Assembly: GCF_047462415.1 (NCBI RefSeq) | Contig: NZ_JANSJE010000008.1 | Coordinates: 66,724-130,723 of the forward strand | DNA from: Thermostichus sp047462415 | Lineage (GTDB): Bacteria; Cyanobacteriota; Cyanobacteriia; Thermostichales; Thermostichaceae | Direction of reading: 5' to 3' | DNA length: 64,000 nucleotides | In this document: positions 42,525-49,988 of the stretch, one piece after another | Layout of the letters: every line of letters starts with the position of its first letter | Position numbering within the stretch: the first letter of the stretch is position 1 | The notes under the pieces: generated by a model | Told to the model about the DNA's origin: nothing | Databases searched by the model: none | What the model saw: the letters and a program-made list of their open reading frames with translations, nothing else | Position numbers and translations under genes: made by a program

Positions 42525-44195
42525 GTGAAGATAGCGCTGCTGCAACTGAACTACACCGTTGGCGATCTCAGCGGCAATGCCGAGCGCATCCGTCTGGCGG
42601 TGGAAGCAGCGTCAGCGGCAGGAGCGGAGCTGGCCATCGCCTCTGAGCTGGCCCTGTTGGGGTACCCGCCTCGCGACCTGTTGCTCTACCCGGCCCTGGT
42701 CGAGAGGGCAGGCCAAGTTTTGCAGCAGTTGGCCGCCCGGCTGCGGGATAGCATTCCGGTGGTGGTGGGATCCGTGCAGCCCAACCCTCTGCCGGAGGGG
42801 CGGCCCCTCTACAACGCCGCGGCCTGGCTGGAAGGGGGTCAGATCCGCCACTGGTTTCAAAAGTCGCTCCTGCCCACCTACGATGTCTTCGACGAGGATC
42901 GCTACTTCGAGCCGGGATCCCCGCCCCGGCCCATCGAGTACCGTGGTCGCCGGCTGGGCTTCACCATCTGCGAAGATATCTGGAACGACCGCGACTTTTG
43001 GCGCCACCGCCGCTACCACCGCGATCCGGTGGAAGAGATGGCCCGCTGTGGCGCCGATTTACTCATCAATCTGTCGGCTTCTCCTTTTAGCCTGGGCAAG
43101 CAAAAATTGCGGGTGGAGATGCTGGGATCCCTGGCCCGCAAGCATGCCCTGCCCATCCTCTACGTCAACCAGGTGGGGGGCAATGACGACCTCATTTTCG
43201 ACGGGGCCAGTTGCGCCCTAGATGGCCGGGGCCGGCTGGTGGCCCAAGCTGCTGCCTTCGCGCCGGATCGGCTGATTGTGGATGTGGAGGCGCTGACCCA
43301 TCCCCCCGGCGAGGAACAGAGCCCGCCGGGATCCCGCTGGCCAACGGAGCCGGAAGCAGAGCTCTACGAGGCGCTGGTTCTGGGCGCCCGCGACTACGTC
43401 AGCAAATGTGGCTTTCGCGAAGTCTTGCTGGGCCTCTCGGGGGGGATCGACTCGGCTGTTACTGCTGTCATTGCCGCCGATGCCCTGGGCCCGGAGCGAG
43501 TGCTGGGGGTGCTCATGCCCTCTCCCTATTCCAGCCCGGGCAGCCTGACCGATGCCTACCAACTGGCGCAAAACCTGGGGATCCCTACCCTGAAGCTGCC
43601 CATTCACTCGATTATGGAGAGCTACCAGCACCTGCTGGCAGAAGCTTTCGCCGGCCTGCCCCCCGACACGACGGAAGAAAACCTGCAATCGCGCATTCGC
43701 GGCACCCTGCTCATGGCCCTTTCCAATAAGTTTGGCCGGCTGCTCTTGACCACAGGCAACAAGTCGGAGCTGGCGGTGGGCTACTGCACCCTTTACGGGG
43801 ATATGTCCGGCGGCCTGGCGGTGATCTCCGATGTGCCCAAAACTTGGGTCTACCGCCTGGCCCGCTGGATCAACCGCCAGGGGGAGCGGATCCCACTCCC
43901 CATCCTTACCAAGCCTCCCTCGGCGGAGCTGCGGCCCGGCCAACAAGATAGCGACAGCCTGCCCCCCTATGACCTGCTGGACACCATCCTGCAGCGGCAC
44001 ATCGAACAGCACCAGTCGGCTGCCGAGCTGGTGGCCCAAGGGTTTGATCCCGACACCGTACAACAGGTGCTGCGCCTGGTTCAAAAGGCCGAGTTCAAGC
44101 GCCGCCAGGCTCCCCCCGGCCTGCGGGTTACCGATCGCGCCTTTGGCACCGGCTGGCGCATGCCCATCGCCAAATGCCAGGAAGGGATCAGTTGA
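42525..44195 (+). CDS. nadE: Glutamine-dependent NAD+ synthetase
   Basis: 556 residues from GTG 42525 (VKIALLQLNYTVGDLSGNAE), with AAGGGGG 6 nt upstream; the open frame to 42294 overlaps uvrC. It amidates deamido-NAD to NAD with glutamine nitrogen. The N-terminal nitrilase-type glutaminase (1-260) has Glu in IASELALLGYPPRDL, Lys in FQKSLLPTYDVFDEDRYF and Cys in FTICEDIWND. The C-terminal synthetase has P-loop LGLSGGIDSAVTAV and the TTGNKSELAVGYCTLYGDM stretch. Located 88 bp after uvrC, probably without functional link. Confidence 0.95.
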   Translation: MKIALLQLNYTVGDLSGNAERIRLAVEAASAAGAELAIASELALLGYPPRDLLLYPALVERAGQVLQQLAARLRDSIPVVVGSVQPNPLPEGRPLYNAAAWLEGGQIRHWFQKSLLPTYDVFDEDRYFEPGSPPRPIEYRGRRLGFTICEDIWNDRDFWRHRRYHRDPVEEMARCGADLLINLSASPFSLGKQKLRVEMLGSLARKHALPILYVNQVGGNDDLIFDGASCALDGRGRLVAQAAAFAPDRLIVDVEALTHPPGEEQSPPGSRWPTEPEAELYEALVLGARDYVSKCGFREVLLGLSGGIDSAVTAVIAADALGPERVLGVLMPSPYSSPGSLTDAYQLAQNLGIPTLKLPIHSIMESYQHLLAEAFAGLPPDTTEENLQSRIRGTLLMALSNKFGRLLLTTGNKSELAVGYCTLYGDMSGGLAVISDVPKTWVYRLARWINRQGERIPLPILTKPPSAELRPGQQDSDSLPPYDLLDTILQRHIEQHQSAAELVAQGFDPDTVQQVLRLVQKAEFKRRQAPPGLRVTDRAFGTGWRMPIAKCQEGIS

Positions 44196-44201
44196 GATTT
44201 T

Positions 44202-44314
44202 GCCCTCTCCCAGGGGGAGTCAGCCCAAGCGCTCCGCGCCGCTCACGCGACCACCCCCAGCCCCTCTCCCGGAGATGCCCTCACCCCCAGCCCCTCTCCC
44301 AGAGGGAGAGGGGG
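44202..44314. repeat. REP-like palindromes with 28-bp module, convergent side
   Basis: CCCTCTCCCAGGGGG, module CAAGCGCTCCGCGCCGCTCA, a partial unit, then a full CCCCTCTCCC / GGGAGAGGGG palindrome. It lies 6 bp past the nadE stop. Confidence 0.88.
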
Positions 44315-44555
44315 GTTGGAAGAGCACAACCGGTTTCGCTTTTCCTACAAGGATTCGGGTAGGGGCGCGGACGTTTTTTCTGTCAATAAGGGCCTGCCAG
44401 CCGGCAGACCCCAGAGCAAAACTTTTCTTCGACTCAACAAAGAGTAAGGCAAGCAGGGCCTTTAAGCTTGCCTCTCCACTCACCAGGATCCAAGAGTCTC
44501 CCGTTTGTCGCTTCAAGACTAACTCTAGGGCCCGCAGCGCAGCAAGCCGAGTTTT
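44315..44555. other. 240-bp gap after nadE, no gene recognised
   Basis: Between the repeat block and the stop of the HLIP gene. A same-strand open frame (43831-44559) runs through it but is a shadow of nadE plus repeats. No terminator hairpin with a T-run found. Confidence 0.35.
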
Positions 44556-44708
44556 CTAGATCAGGCCCAGCCAGGAGGCGACGCCTTGGCCCGTCACCGC
44601 TTCAATGACAATGGCTAATACAAAGCCGATCATGGCCGCGCGACCGTTGAGACGCTCGGCATATTCGTTAAATCCAAACTTGGGCTCAGACAGGTTGGGG
44701 TTGGACAT
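44556..44708 (-). CDS. hliA: High-light-inducible protein (HLIP, single-helix CAB-like)
   Basis: 50 residues, too short for ordinary ORF calling. The sequence begins MSNPNLSEPKFGFNEYAERL and continues with the chlorophyll-binding motif ERLNGRAAMIGFVLAIVIEA and a GQGVASWLGL tail, the ancestral LHC-type transmembrane helix with conserved Glu, Asn, Arg and Met. HLIPs bind chlorophyll and carotenoid, quench excess excitation and assist photosystem II assembly and chlorophyll synthesis. The start ATG at 44708 is preceded by GGAGGTTCTT. The symbol is generic, since the member cannot be assigned. Confidence 0.92.
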   Translation of the reverse strand: MSNPNLSEPKFGFNEYAERLNGRAAMIGFVLAIVIEAVTGQGVASWLGLI

Positions 44709-44824
44709 AAGAACCTCCAATGGAATTGGAACGAGGGTGAGCAGGGATCCGCAAAGAACGATTACAGGAACAGCAGCTAACCTTCAGTATAGTTTGCATT
44801 TCTTCATGATTGCAAGGAAGGTGA

Positions 44825-45697
44825 TCATCTGGTTCCGATGGCGGCGATGATCTGCCGCGCCAGGGGAATGGCCGCCTCGTAGGCTTTGCCCTGATGCAGG
44901 TGCAGCACCAGCGCCCAGCGGGGATCCGGCAGAGGCCAAAAAGCCAGCAACCAAGCTTGGAAATCTTCGGCCCAGAGAACGGGTTGTCCGCGTCGGTGAG
45001 GATTAAGGATGGTCCCAGACTTAGCGGCCACCGGGATCCCGTCTGGGGCGATGCCGCGGCAGGTGCCCGCCGTTGCTGCCAAACGCATGCCGGCATGGAG
45101 AGCATCCCAGATGCGATCCGGCAAAGAGAGAGCAGGCAGGGATATCTCCCCAGAAAGGGGAACGCCGCGGCGGGCGATCACCCCCGCATACACCAACAGC
45201 TCCCAGGGATCCGCCGAGCCGGCCAGACCGGTCGCCAACAGCGGTGCCGGGGCCGTGTTTTCTGTCTGGGTCAAACCAAAGCGGCGCAGCCACTCCACCA
45301 GGGTCTTGGCCCCCAGCTCCCAGCCCAACTGGTAAAAATGCACGTTGCAAGACCGAGCCAAAGCTTGGCGCAAGTTGAGCTCCCCATGTCCGCGCGGATC
45401 CCAGCAAGTGAGCCGGCCCAACCCCAATTGCGGTGGCGGATCCCACCAGCCGGGGCAGTGGATGGCCCGCTCGCCGGAGCTGATCCCGGTCTGCAAGGCA
45501 GCGGCGGCCACGGCGCACTTGACCGTTGAGCCAGGGCTGGCCCTGATCTGCGCAGCCTGCTCCGGCTGCCAAACCCTCGTCAGACGACCGGTGTTCAGGT
45601 TGAGGACAATGGCAAAATCGCGCGGATGGGGCAGCCCTTGCAAACCCCAGGCCACAGCAGAACCCAAGAGCCAGGCCCCACAGGTGCGGCGTTTCAT
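44825..45697 (-). CDS. Compact penicillin-binding transpeptidase-domain protein
   Basis: 290 residues from ATG 45697 (MKRRTCGAWLLGSAVAWGLQG, a possible signal or anchor); ATG 45718 is also in frame. The three PBP active-site motifs are present in order: SxxK in GSTVKCAV (about 55), SxN in RSCNVHFYQLG (about 115) and KSGT in PVAAKSGTILNP (about 225). Total length is roughly half that of a class B PBP and the N-terminal pedestal domain is absent, so it is a bare transpeptidase domain. It could be a periplasmic D,D-transpeptidase or beta-lactam-sensing type protein. Divergent from psaE. Confidence 0.8.
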   Translation of the reverse strand: MKRRTCGAWLLGSAVAWGLQGLPHPRDFAIVLNLNTGRLTRVWQPEQAAQIRASPGSTVKCAVAAAALQTGISSGERAIHCPGWWDPPPQLGLGRLTCWDPRGHGELNLRQALARSCNVHFYQLGWELGAKTLVEWLRRFGLTQTENTAPAPLLATGLAGSADPWELLVYAGVIARRGVPLSGEISLPALSLPDRIWDALHAGMRLAATAGTCRGIAPDGIPVAAKSGTILNPHRRGQPVLWAEDFQAWLLAFWPLPDPRWALVLHLHQGKAYEAAIPLARQIIAAIGTR

Positions 45698-45811
45698 CGG
45701 CTCCCCCTCCCCAGCCAAGAACGACAGGGATCCCTGTTACAAAAATTCGGAAATCGCAGCCTTCTCACGGACTAGGGTAATCTGAAGTGCAGGTCAATGG
45801 AGAGAACCCTC

Positions 45812-46039
45812 ATGGCGATTCAGCGTGGTGCCAAAGTCCGTGTGTTGCGGAAAGAATCCTACTGGTATCGGGATGTGGGAACGGTTGCGGCGGTGGATAC
45901 CAGCGGCATTCTTTATCCGGTGATCGTCCGCTTCGACAAGATCAACTACTACAACATCAACACCAACAACTTCCGCGAAGATGAGCTGGAGGTGCTGGAA
46001 GCTCCCAAAGCCAAGGCCAAAGCCACCCCGGCTAGCTAA
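45812..46039 (+). CDS. psaE: Photosystem I reaction centre subunit IV
   Basis: 75 residues from ATG 45812 (MAIQRGAKVRVLRKESYWYR), the normal PsaE length. PsaE is a small SH3-like barrel on the stromal side of photosystem I; it aids ferredoxin docking and cyclic flow. Conserved VGTVAAVDTSGILYPVIVRF and YNINTNNFREDELE are present, and the Ala/Lys tail is usual. An in-frame ATG at 45797 would add five residues not found in the family. A possible -10 (TAATCT at 45778) lies upstream but no -35 was found. Divergent from the transpeptidase gene. Confidence 0.95.
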   Translation: MAIQRGAKVRVLRKESYWYRDVGTVAAVDTSGILYPVIVRFDKINYYNINTNNFREDELEVLEAPKAKAKATPAS

Positions 46040-46091
46040 ACCAGGGGGAGTTCTCATCGCCGGGAGCTGTGTTGCTTGAGTGAGGCGTTCT

Positions 46092-46943
46092 GTGCCGGAA
46101 CTGCCAGAAGTTGAGACGGTTCGGCAAGATTTGCAGCGCCTCACCCTGGGGCCGCGGATACTGGCAGTGGAGGTGCTCCTGACGCGCACCATTGCCTATC
46201 CGGCAAAGGAGATTTTTGGGCAAAGCTTAATCGGCGCCTGTTTTACCCAGTGGCAGCGGCGAGGCAAATATCTTTTGGGATCCCTAGATTCCGGAGCGGT
46301 TCTGGGTGTGCATTTGCGCATGACCGGGCAATTGCTCTGGGTTCAGGGATCCGAGCCTTTGCCGGCCCATACCCGCGTCCGGCTGCGCCTGGAGCGGGGG
46401 TGGGAGCTGCGCTTTGTAGATCTGCGTACCTTTGGCCAGATGTGGCTGGTGCCCGCCGGGGTGGAGCCGGAGACGGTGATCGCCGCTCTGCAGAGCTTGG
46501 GGCCGGAGCCGCTGTCGCCGGCCTTTTCAGAAGCCTATTTCCAGGCGTCCTTGCGGAAGAGCCGGCGCCCCATCAAAACCGCCCTGCTGGATCAGTCGCT
46601 GGTGGCGGGGGTGGGCAACATCTACGCCGACGAGGCCCTGTTTCTGAGCGGCATTCACCCCTTGACGCCCGCCTTGCAGCTCTCCGACTCTGCCAAGGCA
46701 CGCCTGCGGGAAGCTTTGATCCAGGTGTTGCGGGTCGGGCTGGAGCAGCGGGGCACCACCTTGCGGGATTACCGGGATCTGCGTGGGCTTAACGGCAACT
46801 ACCAAGGGCAGGCATGGGTGTACGGTCGAGAAGGGGATCCCTGTCGCCTCTGTGGCACCCCCATTCAGCGGATCAAGCTGGCGGGCCGCTCAGCCCACTT
46901 TTGCCCCCACTGCCAGCCACTTCCAGGCCAGGTTGAGACTTGA
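46092..46943 (+). CDS. mutM: Formamidopyrimidine-DNA glycosylase
   Basis: 283 residues from GTG 46092. The start is fixed by chemistry: Fpg uses the N-terminal proline as nucleophile, and only GTG 46092 gives Met-Pro-Glu-Leu-Pro-Glu; the open frame 12 nt longer would not. The enzyme removes 8-oxoguanine and ring-opened purines and nicks the site. It has PELPEVETVRQDL at the N-terminus, Lys in RGKYLLGSL, helix-two-turn-helix VAGVGNIYADEALF, and a complete C-terminal zinc finger, CRLCGTPIQRI ... FCPHC. psaE lies 53 bp upstream. Confidence 0.95.
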   Translation: MPELPEVETVRQDLQRLTLGPRILAVEVLLTRTIAYPAKEIFGQSLIGACFTQWQRRGKYLLGSLDSGAVLGVHLRMTGQLLWVQGSEPLPAHTRVRLRLERGWELRFVDLRTFGQMWLVPAGVEPETVIAALQSLGPEPLSPAFSEAYFQASLRKSRRPIKTALLDQSLVAGVGNIYADEALFLSGIHPLTPALQLSDSAKARLREALIQVLRVGLEQRGTTLRDYRDLRGLNGNYQGQAWVYGREGDPCRLCGTPIQRIKLAGRSAHFCPHCQPLPGQVET

Positions 46944-46989
46944 TGGCGTATCCCCCGTAAGCAGCTATAGTTCTAGGTTGATCCCCAGC

Positions 46990-47083
46990 TCCCCTCTCCC
47001 AGAGGGAGAGGGGCTGGGGGTGGTCGCGTGAGCGGCGCGGAGCGCTTGAGCACCTCTGGGAGAGGGGCTGGGGGTGAGGGAGG
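46990..47083. repeat. REP-like palindromes with 28-bp module
   Basis: A full palindrome CCCCTCTCCC / GGGAGAGGGG, the module CGCGTGAGCGGCGCGGAGCG, and a partial unit. It lies between mutM and the pentapeptide gene, both on the plus strand. Confidence 0.88.
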
Positions 47084-47090
47084 GATCCCA

Positions 47091-47690
47091 GTGAAAAAAA
47101 TGGCATGGCCCCAGTTCTGGGTCGGTCTCCTCGGCGGGGTGGTCGGGATGCCGGCGGTTCCTGTTTTTGCCCAACTGGAGTTGGACGCCCAACTGGGCCG
47201 CTCTCAAGTCGTTTTTCCCGGCAAAGATTGCCCCGCCTGCGACCTGACAGGAGCCGAGCTGCCGGGAGTTGATTTGCAGGGGGCCAACCTGAAAGAAGCC
47301 ATCCTCAGGCAGGCCAACCTACAAGCTGCCGACCTCTCCCAGGCAATCCTCAACTTGGCCGATTTGCGCGGCGCCAACCTGAGCGGTGCGGAGCAGGGCG
47401 GAGCTTTTTTGTGGGAAGCCGATCTCAGCCAGGCCAACCTGCAGCAGGCCAATTTCACAGGAGCCAATCTTCAGGTGGCCAACCTCAGCGGCGCTGATTT
47501 GCGAGGGGCCATTCTCGCCGGCGCCGACCTGACAGGAGCCACCTTGCGCCAGGCCGATCTGCGTGGGGCCGACCTACGCGGCGCTTTTTTGGAAGAAGCC
47601 GATCTGACGGGCGCTCTGTACAATGCCCAAACCCGGCTGGATCCCGCCTTCAACCCCAGTGCCTGGGGCATGGTCTTTGTGAAAAACTAA
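47091..47690 (+). CDS. Exported pentapeptide-repeat protein
   Basis: 199 residues from GTG 47091 (VKKMAWPQFWVGLLGGVVGM), with GAGGGAGGG upstream; ATG 47100 is the alternative. A signal peptide ends near VPVFAQ, so the product is exported, probably to the periplasm or lumen. About 25 A(D/N)LxX repeats (47-185), e.g. GANLKEAILRQANLQAADLS and GADLTGATLRQADLRGADLR, would form a right-handed quadrilateral beta-helix. The CPAC motif before the repeats could form a disulphide. Function unknown; cyanobacterial lumenal examples exist. The stop is immediately followed by a REP-like repeat. Confidence 0.88.
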   Translation: MKKMAWPQFWVGLLGGVVGMPAVPVFAQLELDAQLGRSQVVFPGKDCPACDLTGAELPGVDLQGANLKEAILRQANLQAADLSQAILNLADLRGANLSGAEQGGAFLWEADLSQANLQQANFTGANLQVANLSGADLRGAILAGADLTGATLRQADLRGADLRGAFLEEADLTGALYNAQTRLDPAFNPSAWGMVFVKN

Positions 47691-47788
47691 CTCCCCTCTC
47701 CCAAAGGGAGAGGGGTTGGGGGTGGTCGCGTGAGCGGCGCGGAGCGCTTGGGTTGACTCCCTTTGGGAGAGGGGTTGGGGGTGAGGGC
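47691..47788. repeat. REP-like palindromes with 28-bp module
   Basis: Full palindrome CTCCCCTCTCCCAAAGGGAG, module CGCGTGAGCGGCGCGGAGCG, then a partial unit CTTTGGGAGAGGGG. It starts at the base after the pentapeptide stop and precedes the response regulator gene. Confidence 0.88.
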
Positions 47789-47855
47789 ACGTTATCCGGG
47801 ATCCCTCTTGTGGGCAGAATGAACTCAGCCCTCTCATAGGCTGGGATCCCCTGCC

Positions 47856-48452
47856 ATGAGTTCTCCTGTCCGCGTCCTCATCGCCGATGACCATCCTCTG
47901 TTTCGGCTGGGGCTGAAGTTTGCCCTGCAAGCGCAAGGATTCGAGGTGGTGGCGGAAGCCGAGACGGGATCCCAGGCCGTTGAGTACTGTCGCCGTTACC
48001 CCGTCGAGGTGGCCATTTTGGATGTGCGTATGCCCAATGGGGACGGGATCGCCGCCTGCCAACAGATTGCCGAGCTGGGCCTGCCGGTGGTGGTGGTGAT
48101 GATGACTACTTTTCAGGAGCCGGCCTTGATCGAGTCAGCGCGGCGGGCTGGGGCCAAAGGCTACCTCTCCAAAGAAACCGATCCGGCGGAGCTGGCCCGC
48201 GTTATTCGGCAGATCTTGGCCAACCCCGACCGAGACTGGTTGCCTGCCCGGCAGGAGTTGCCCAAGCTCACCCCCCGCGAGTTGTGCGTGCTGCAACTGA
48301 TGAGCCAAGGCTTGGCCAACAAGCAGATCGCCCGCCGCCTCGGCATCAGTGTCGAGACCGTGAAAGAGTACGCCAGCGCCGCCTACCGCAAGCTAGACGC
48401 CACCGACCGCGTCACCGCCCTCCTCAAGGCACAACAACTGGGGATTTTTTGA
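47856..48452 (+). CDS. NarL/FixJ-family response regulator
   Basis: 198 residues. The receiver domain (1-120) has the acidic pair in IADDHPLF, phospho-acceptor Asp56 in VAILDVRMP, switch Thr in VMMTTF and Lys106 in GYLSKE. The LuxR-type helix-turn-helix (about 130-198) is LTPRELCVLQLMSQGLANKQ and ARRLGISVETVKEY. DNA-binding transcription factor; the cognate kinase is unknown, and the CBS-PAS-GAF kinase at 1164 is 43 kb away. The TGA stop (48450-48452) falls inside the TTGACATAC end of the adjacent tnpB relic, so insertion may have trimmed or replaced the original C-terminus (now AQQLGIF). Confidence 0.9.
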   Translation: MSSPVRVLIADDHPLFRLGLKFALQAQGFEVVAEAETGSQAVEYCRRYPVEVAILDVRMPNGDGIAACQQIAELGLPVVVVMMTTFQEPALIESARRAGAKGYLSKETDPAELARVIRQILANPDRDWLPARQELPKLTPRELCVLQLMSQGLANKQIARRLGISVETVKEYASAAYRKLDATDRVTALLKAQQLGIF

Positions 48453-48483
48453 CATACTCCCCATAGCTAAAGCTAGGGGATTC
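48449..48483 (-). mobile_element. IS200/IS605-like right end beside the tnpB relic
   Basis: On the minus strand GAATCCCC, TAGCTTTAGCTA, GGGGAGTATGTCAA: a hairpin followed by TGTCAA at the tip. It is directly downstream of the tnpB remnant, as expected for an IS200/IS605 element, and its tip supplies the stop codon of the response regulator. Confidence 0.7.
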
Positions 48484-48512
48484 TCCCAAGGTCGCCCTTT
48501 GGGATTACTGGT

Positions 48513-48683
48513 TCAACGACCCCACTTACTGTTTTGGGTTCCCCCTCCACAGCAGAGGTGTTGGTCTCCCCAGTCGTTCCCTCTTGCGGGGCAGTTCCAC
48601 TCCATCCCCAACAGCTCCAGTGCCCCCCGCAGAATGTTAAGCGCTGCATTTTGGTCTCGACACAACACCAACCCACACCTTTC
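48513..48683 (-). pseudogene. tnpB: C-terminal relic of an IS200/IS605 TnpB (OrfB)
   Basis: 56 codons followed by TGA. The translation reads ERCGLVLCRDQNAALNILRG, then ALELLGMEWNCPARGNDWGD and a short Cys/Gly-rich tail. This is the second half of the TnpB zinc ribbon plus the RuvC-III segment (consensus CGxxLDRDxNAAxNI), with Cys in place of the first Asp. An in-frame TAA at 48684-48686 and loss of upstream sequence leave no functional nuclease. The tail encodes or overlaps the reRNA region in intact elements. The alternative 67-aa frame 48473-48676 on this strand is a shifted reading of the same relic. Confidence 0.8.
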
Positions 48684-48755
48684 TTAAAAAAGCAAACAAC
48701 TATCTGGTATCTGGAAACTGTTCACGCAGCGTTGCCAAGCAATACCAGTCATTCA

Positions 48756-48786
48756 GAATCCTCCCCTTTGGAACGGGGAGTAAGGG
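48756..48786 (+). mobile_element. Degenerate IS200/IS605-like end
   Basis: GAATC, then CTCCCC, an 8-nt loop and GGGGAG, followed by TAAGGG where intact ends have TGTCAA. It is probably a second decayed end, in the opposite direction to the 48449 copy. Confidence 0.35.
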
Positions 48787-48810
48787 ATAGCGCTCCGCGC
48801 CGCCGGCGCG

Positions 48811-48878
48811 TTCGCGACAGCGTTGCGTAGCCATAACGATGTCACAAACCGTTTTATTGCTATTTGAAATGGCTATAT
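48811..48878. repeat. Dispersed ~70-bp element (copy D)
   Basis: TTCGCGACAGCGTTGCG, ATAACGATGTCACAAACCGTT and ATTGCTATTTGAAAT in the same order as copy A at 7734. It is preceded by AGCGCTCCGCGCCG, part of the 28-bp module. Confidence 0.75.
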
Positions 48879-48952
48879 GTTAAGTCTTTGGTCAAGGTTC
48901 GCCGCGCGAAAAGAAGAGGTTAAGATCGGCTTGTAGCGTGTTCAAACTGCCT

Positions 48953-49183
48953 ATGTCTGCCCGATCTAAGTCCAAAGTAGAAGCCCCCGCCAAGGGAATG
49001 GATCCCGGCCAGTTTACCGAAGCTGATGTGGCCGCAATTGCAGAGCGGTTGGAGCGCAATGACTACCCAACTGTCTTTGGCTGCTTGGAAGACTGGCATG
49101 CCCTTCGAGCCATTGCCTTTTATGCTCCCAGCTTGGTGGCTCCCTATGCACACCTATTGGAGTGGGAAGTGGATGAAGATTAG
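48953..49183 (+). CDS. DUF2555 family small protein
   Basis: 76 residues from ATG 48953 (MSARSKSKVEAPAKGMDPGQ); a GTG at 48938 would add five. The conserved core (FTEADVAAIAERLERNDYPT, VFGCLEDWHALRAIAFYAP, ending LLEWEVDED) matches a family I know from cyanobacteria as DUF2555. Soluble, helical, acidic C-terminus. Function not assigned. It lies between mobile-element debris and the gapped coiled-coil gene. Confidence 0.75.
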   Translation: MSARSKSKVEAPAKGMDPGQFTEADVAAIAERLERNDYPTVFGCLEDWHALRAIAFYAPSLVAPYAHLLEWEVDED

Positions 49184-49217
49184 GGCTGCCCTCGCAGTTC
49201 TGAAGGGATCCTGGTGT

Positions 49218-49860
49218 TCAGGCTGAGGGGGGAGGAGGACTTCCGTCAGAAATCTGCTTGCGAATTAGGTAGCGTACTTCCTCAAGGAGGATGTTGAACC
49301 TTTGATCCGTTTCCGCTTGACGTTGGTTGATGGCCTGCATAGCCCGTTCGTGCTCTTGTTGTAGAGCGGTGAGAGTAATCAGAGCTTGAGTCACTTCTTC
49401 TGCCCATTCGGCAAGATGGGCCAGGTCAGAGCGGGTCTCGCTGACAACCTGCTGTAGCTCTCGCAAGCTTTGAGCCTGGGCAGCAGCTTGTTCGGCAGAC
49501 TCAGCGCGGCTGGCCTGGATGGACTGATGCAGCTCCTGGATTTCCTGCAGGCGGGCGGCATTCTGCTCGGCAGACTCAGCGCGGCTGGCCTGGATGGACT
49601 GATGCAGCTCCTGGATTTCCTNNNNNNNNNNNNNNNNNNNNNNNNNNNNNNNNNNNNNNNNNNNNNNNNNNNNNNNNNNNNNNNNNNNNNNNNNNNNNNN
49701 NNNNNNNNNNNNNNNNNNNNNGCTCGGCAGACTCAGCGCGGCTGGCCTGGATGGACTGATGCAGCTCCTGGATTTCTCGGCTGTTGGCAGCAACCTGTTC
49801 AGCCGTCCAAGCCAGCAGTTGCTCCACCCGATCTAAGCGGTCTTGACTCTGACTGTTCAC
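49218..49860 (-). CDS. Coiled-coil repeat protein, interrupted by an assembly gap
   Basis: The N-terminal part (49860-49722, MNSQSQDRLDRVEQLLAWTA) and the C-terminal part (49621-49218) flank a run of 100 Ns. Both sides end in the same 25-residue unit EIQELHQSIQASRAESAEQN plus AARLQ, so the gap lies inside a tandem array of 75-bp units. The C-terminal 110 residues are heptad-like (LRELQQVVSETRSDLAHLAE, ERAMQAINQRQAETDQRFNI). No signal or membrane helix. The two sides are out of frame across exactly 100 Ns but in frame for a gap of 18 + 75n. It resembles the many cyanobacterial coiled-coil proteins of unknown function. Confidence 0.7.
49622..49721. other. Assembly gap (100 Ns)
   Basis: Exactly 100 unresolved bases, a conventional placeholder size, inside the 75-bp tandem repeat of the coiled-coil gene. 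Confidence 0.98.
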
Positions 49861-49988
49861 CCGGACGCTCCGCCTTGCGAGTTAAAGTTAATCAACGCGC
49901 TCAGGCAATTATAAGCAAATCTCTGCCAACTTCGAGCTAAACTCGACCAAACAAAACAGGTGGCATTGTCAAGCCATAGAGCGAGCTG

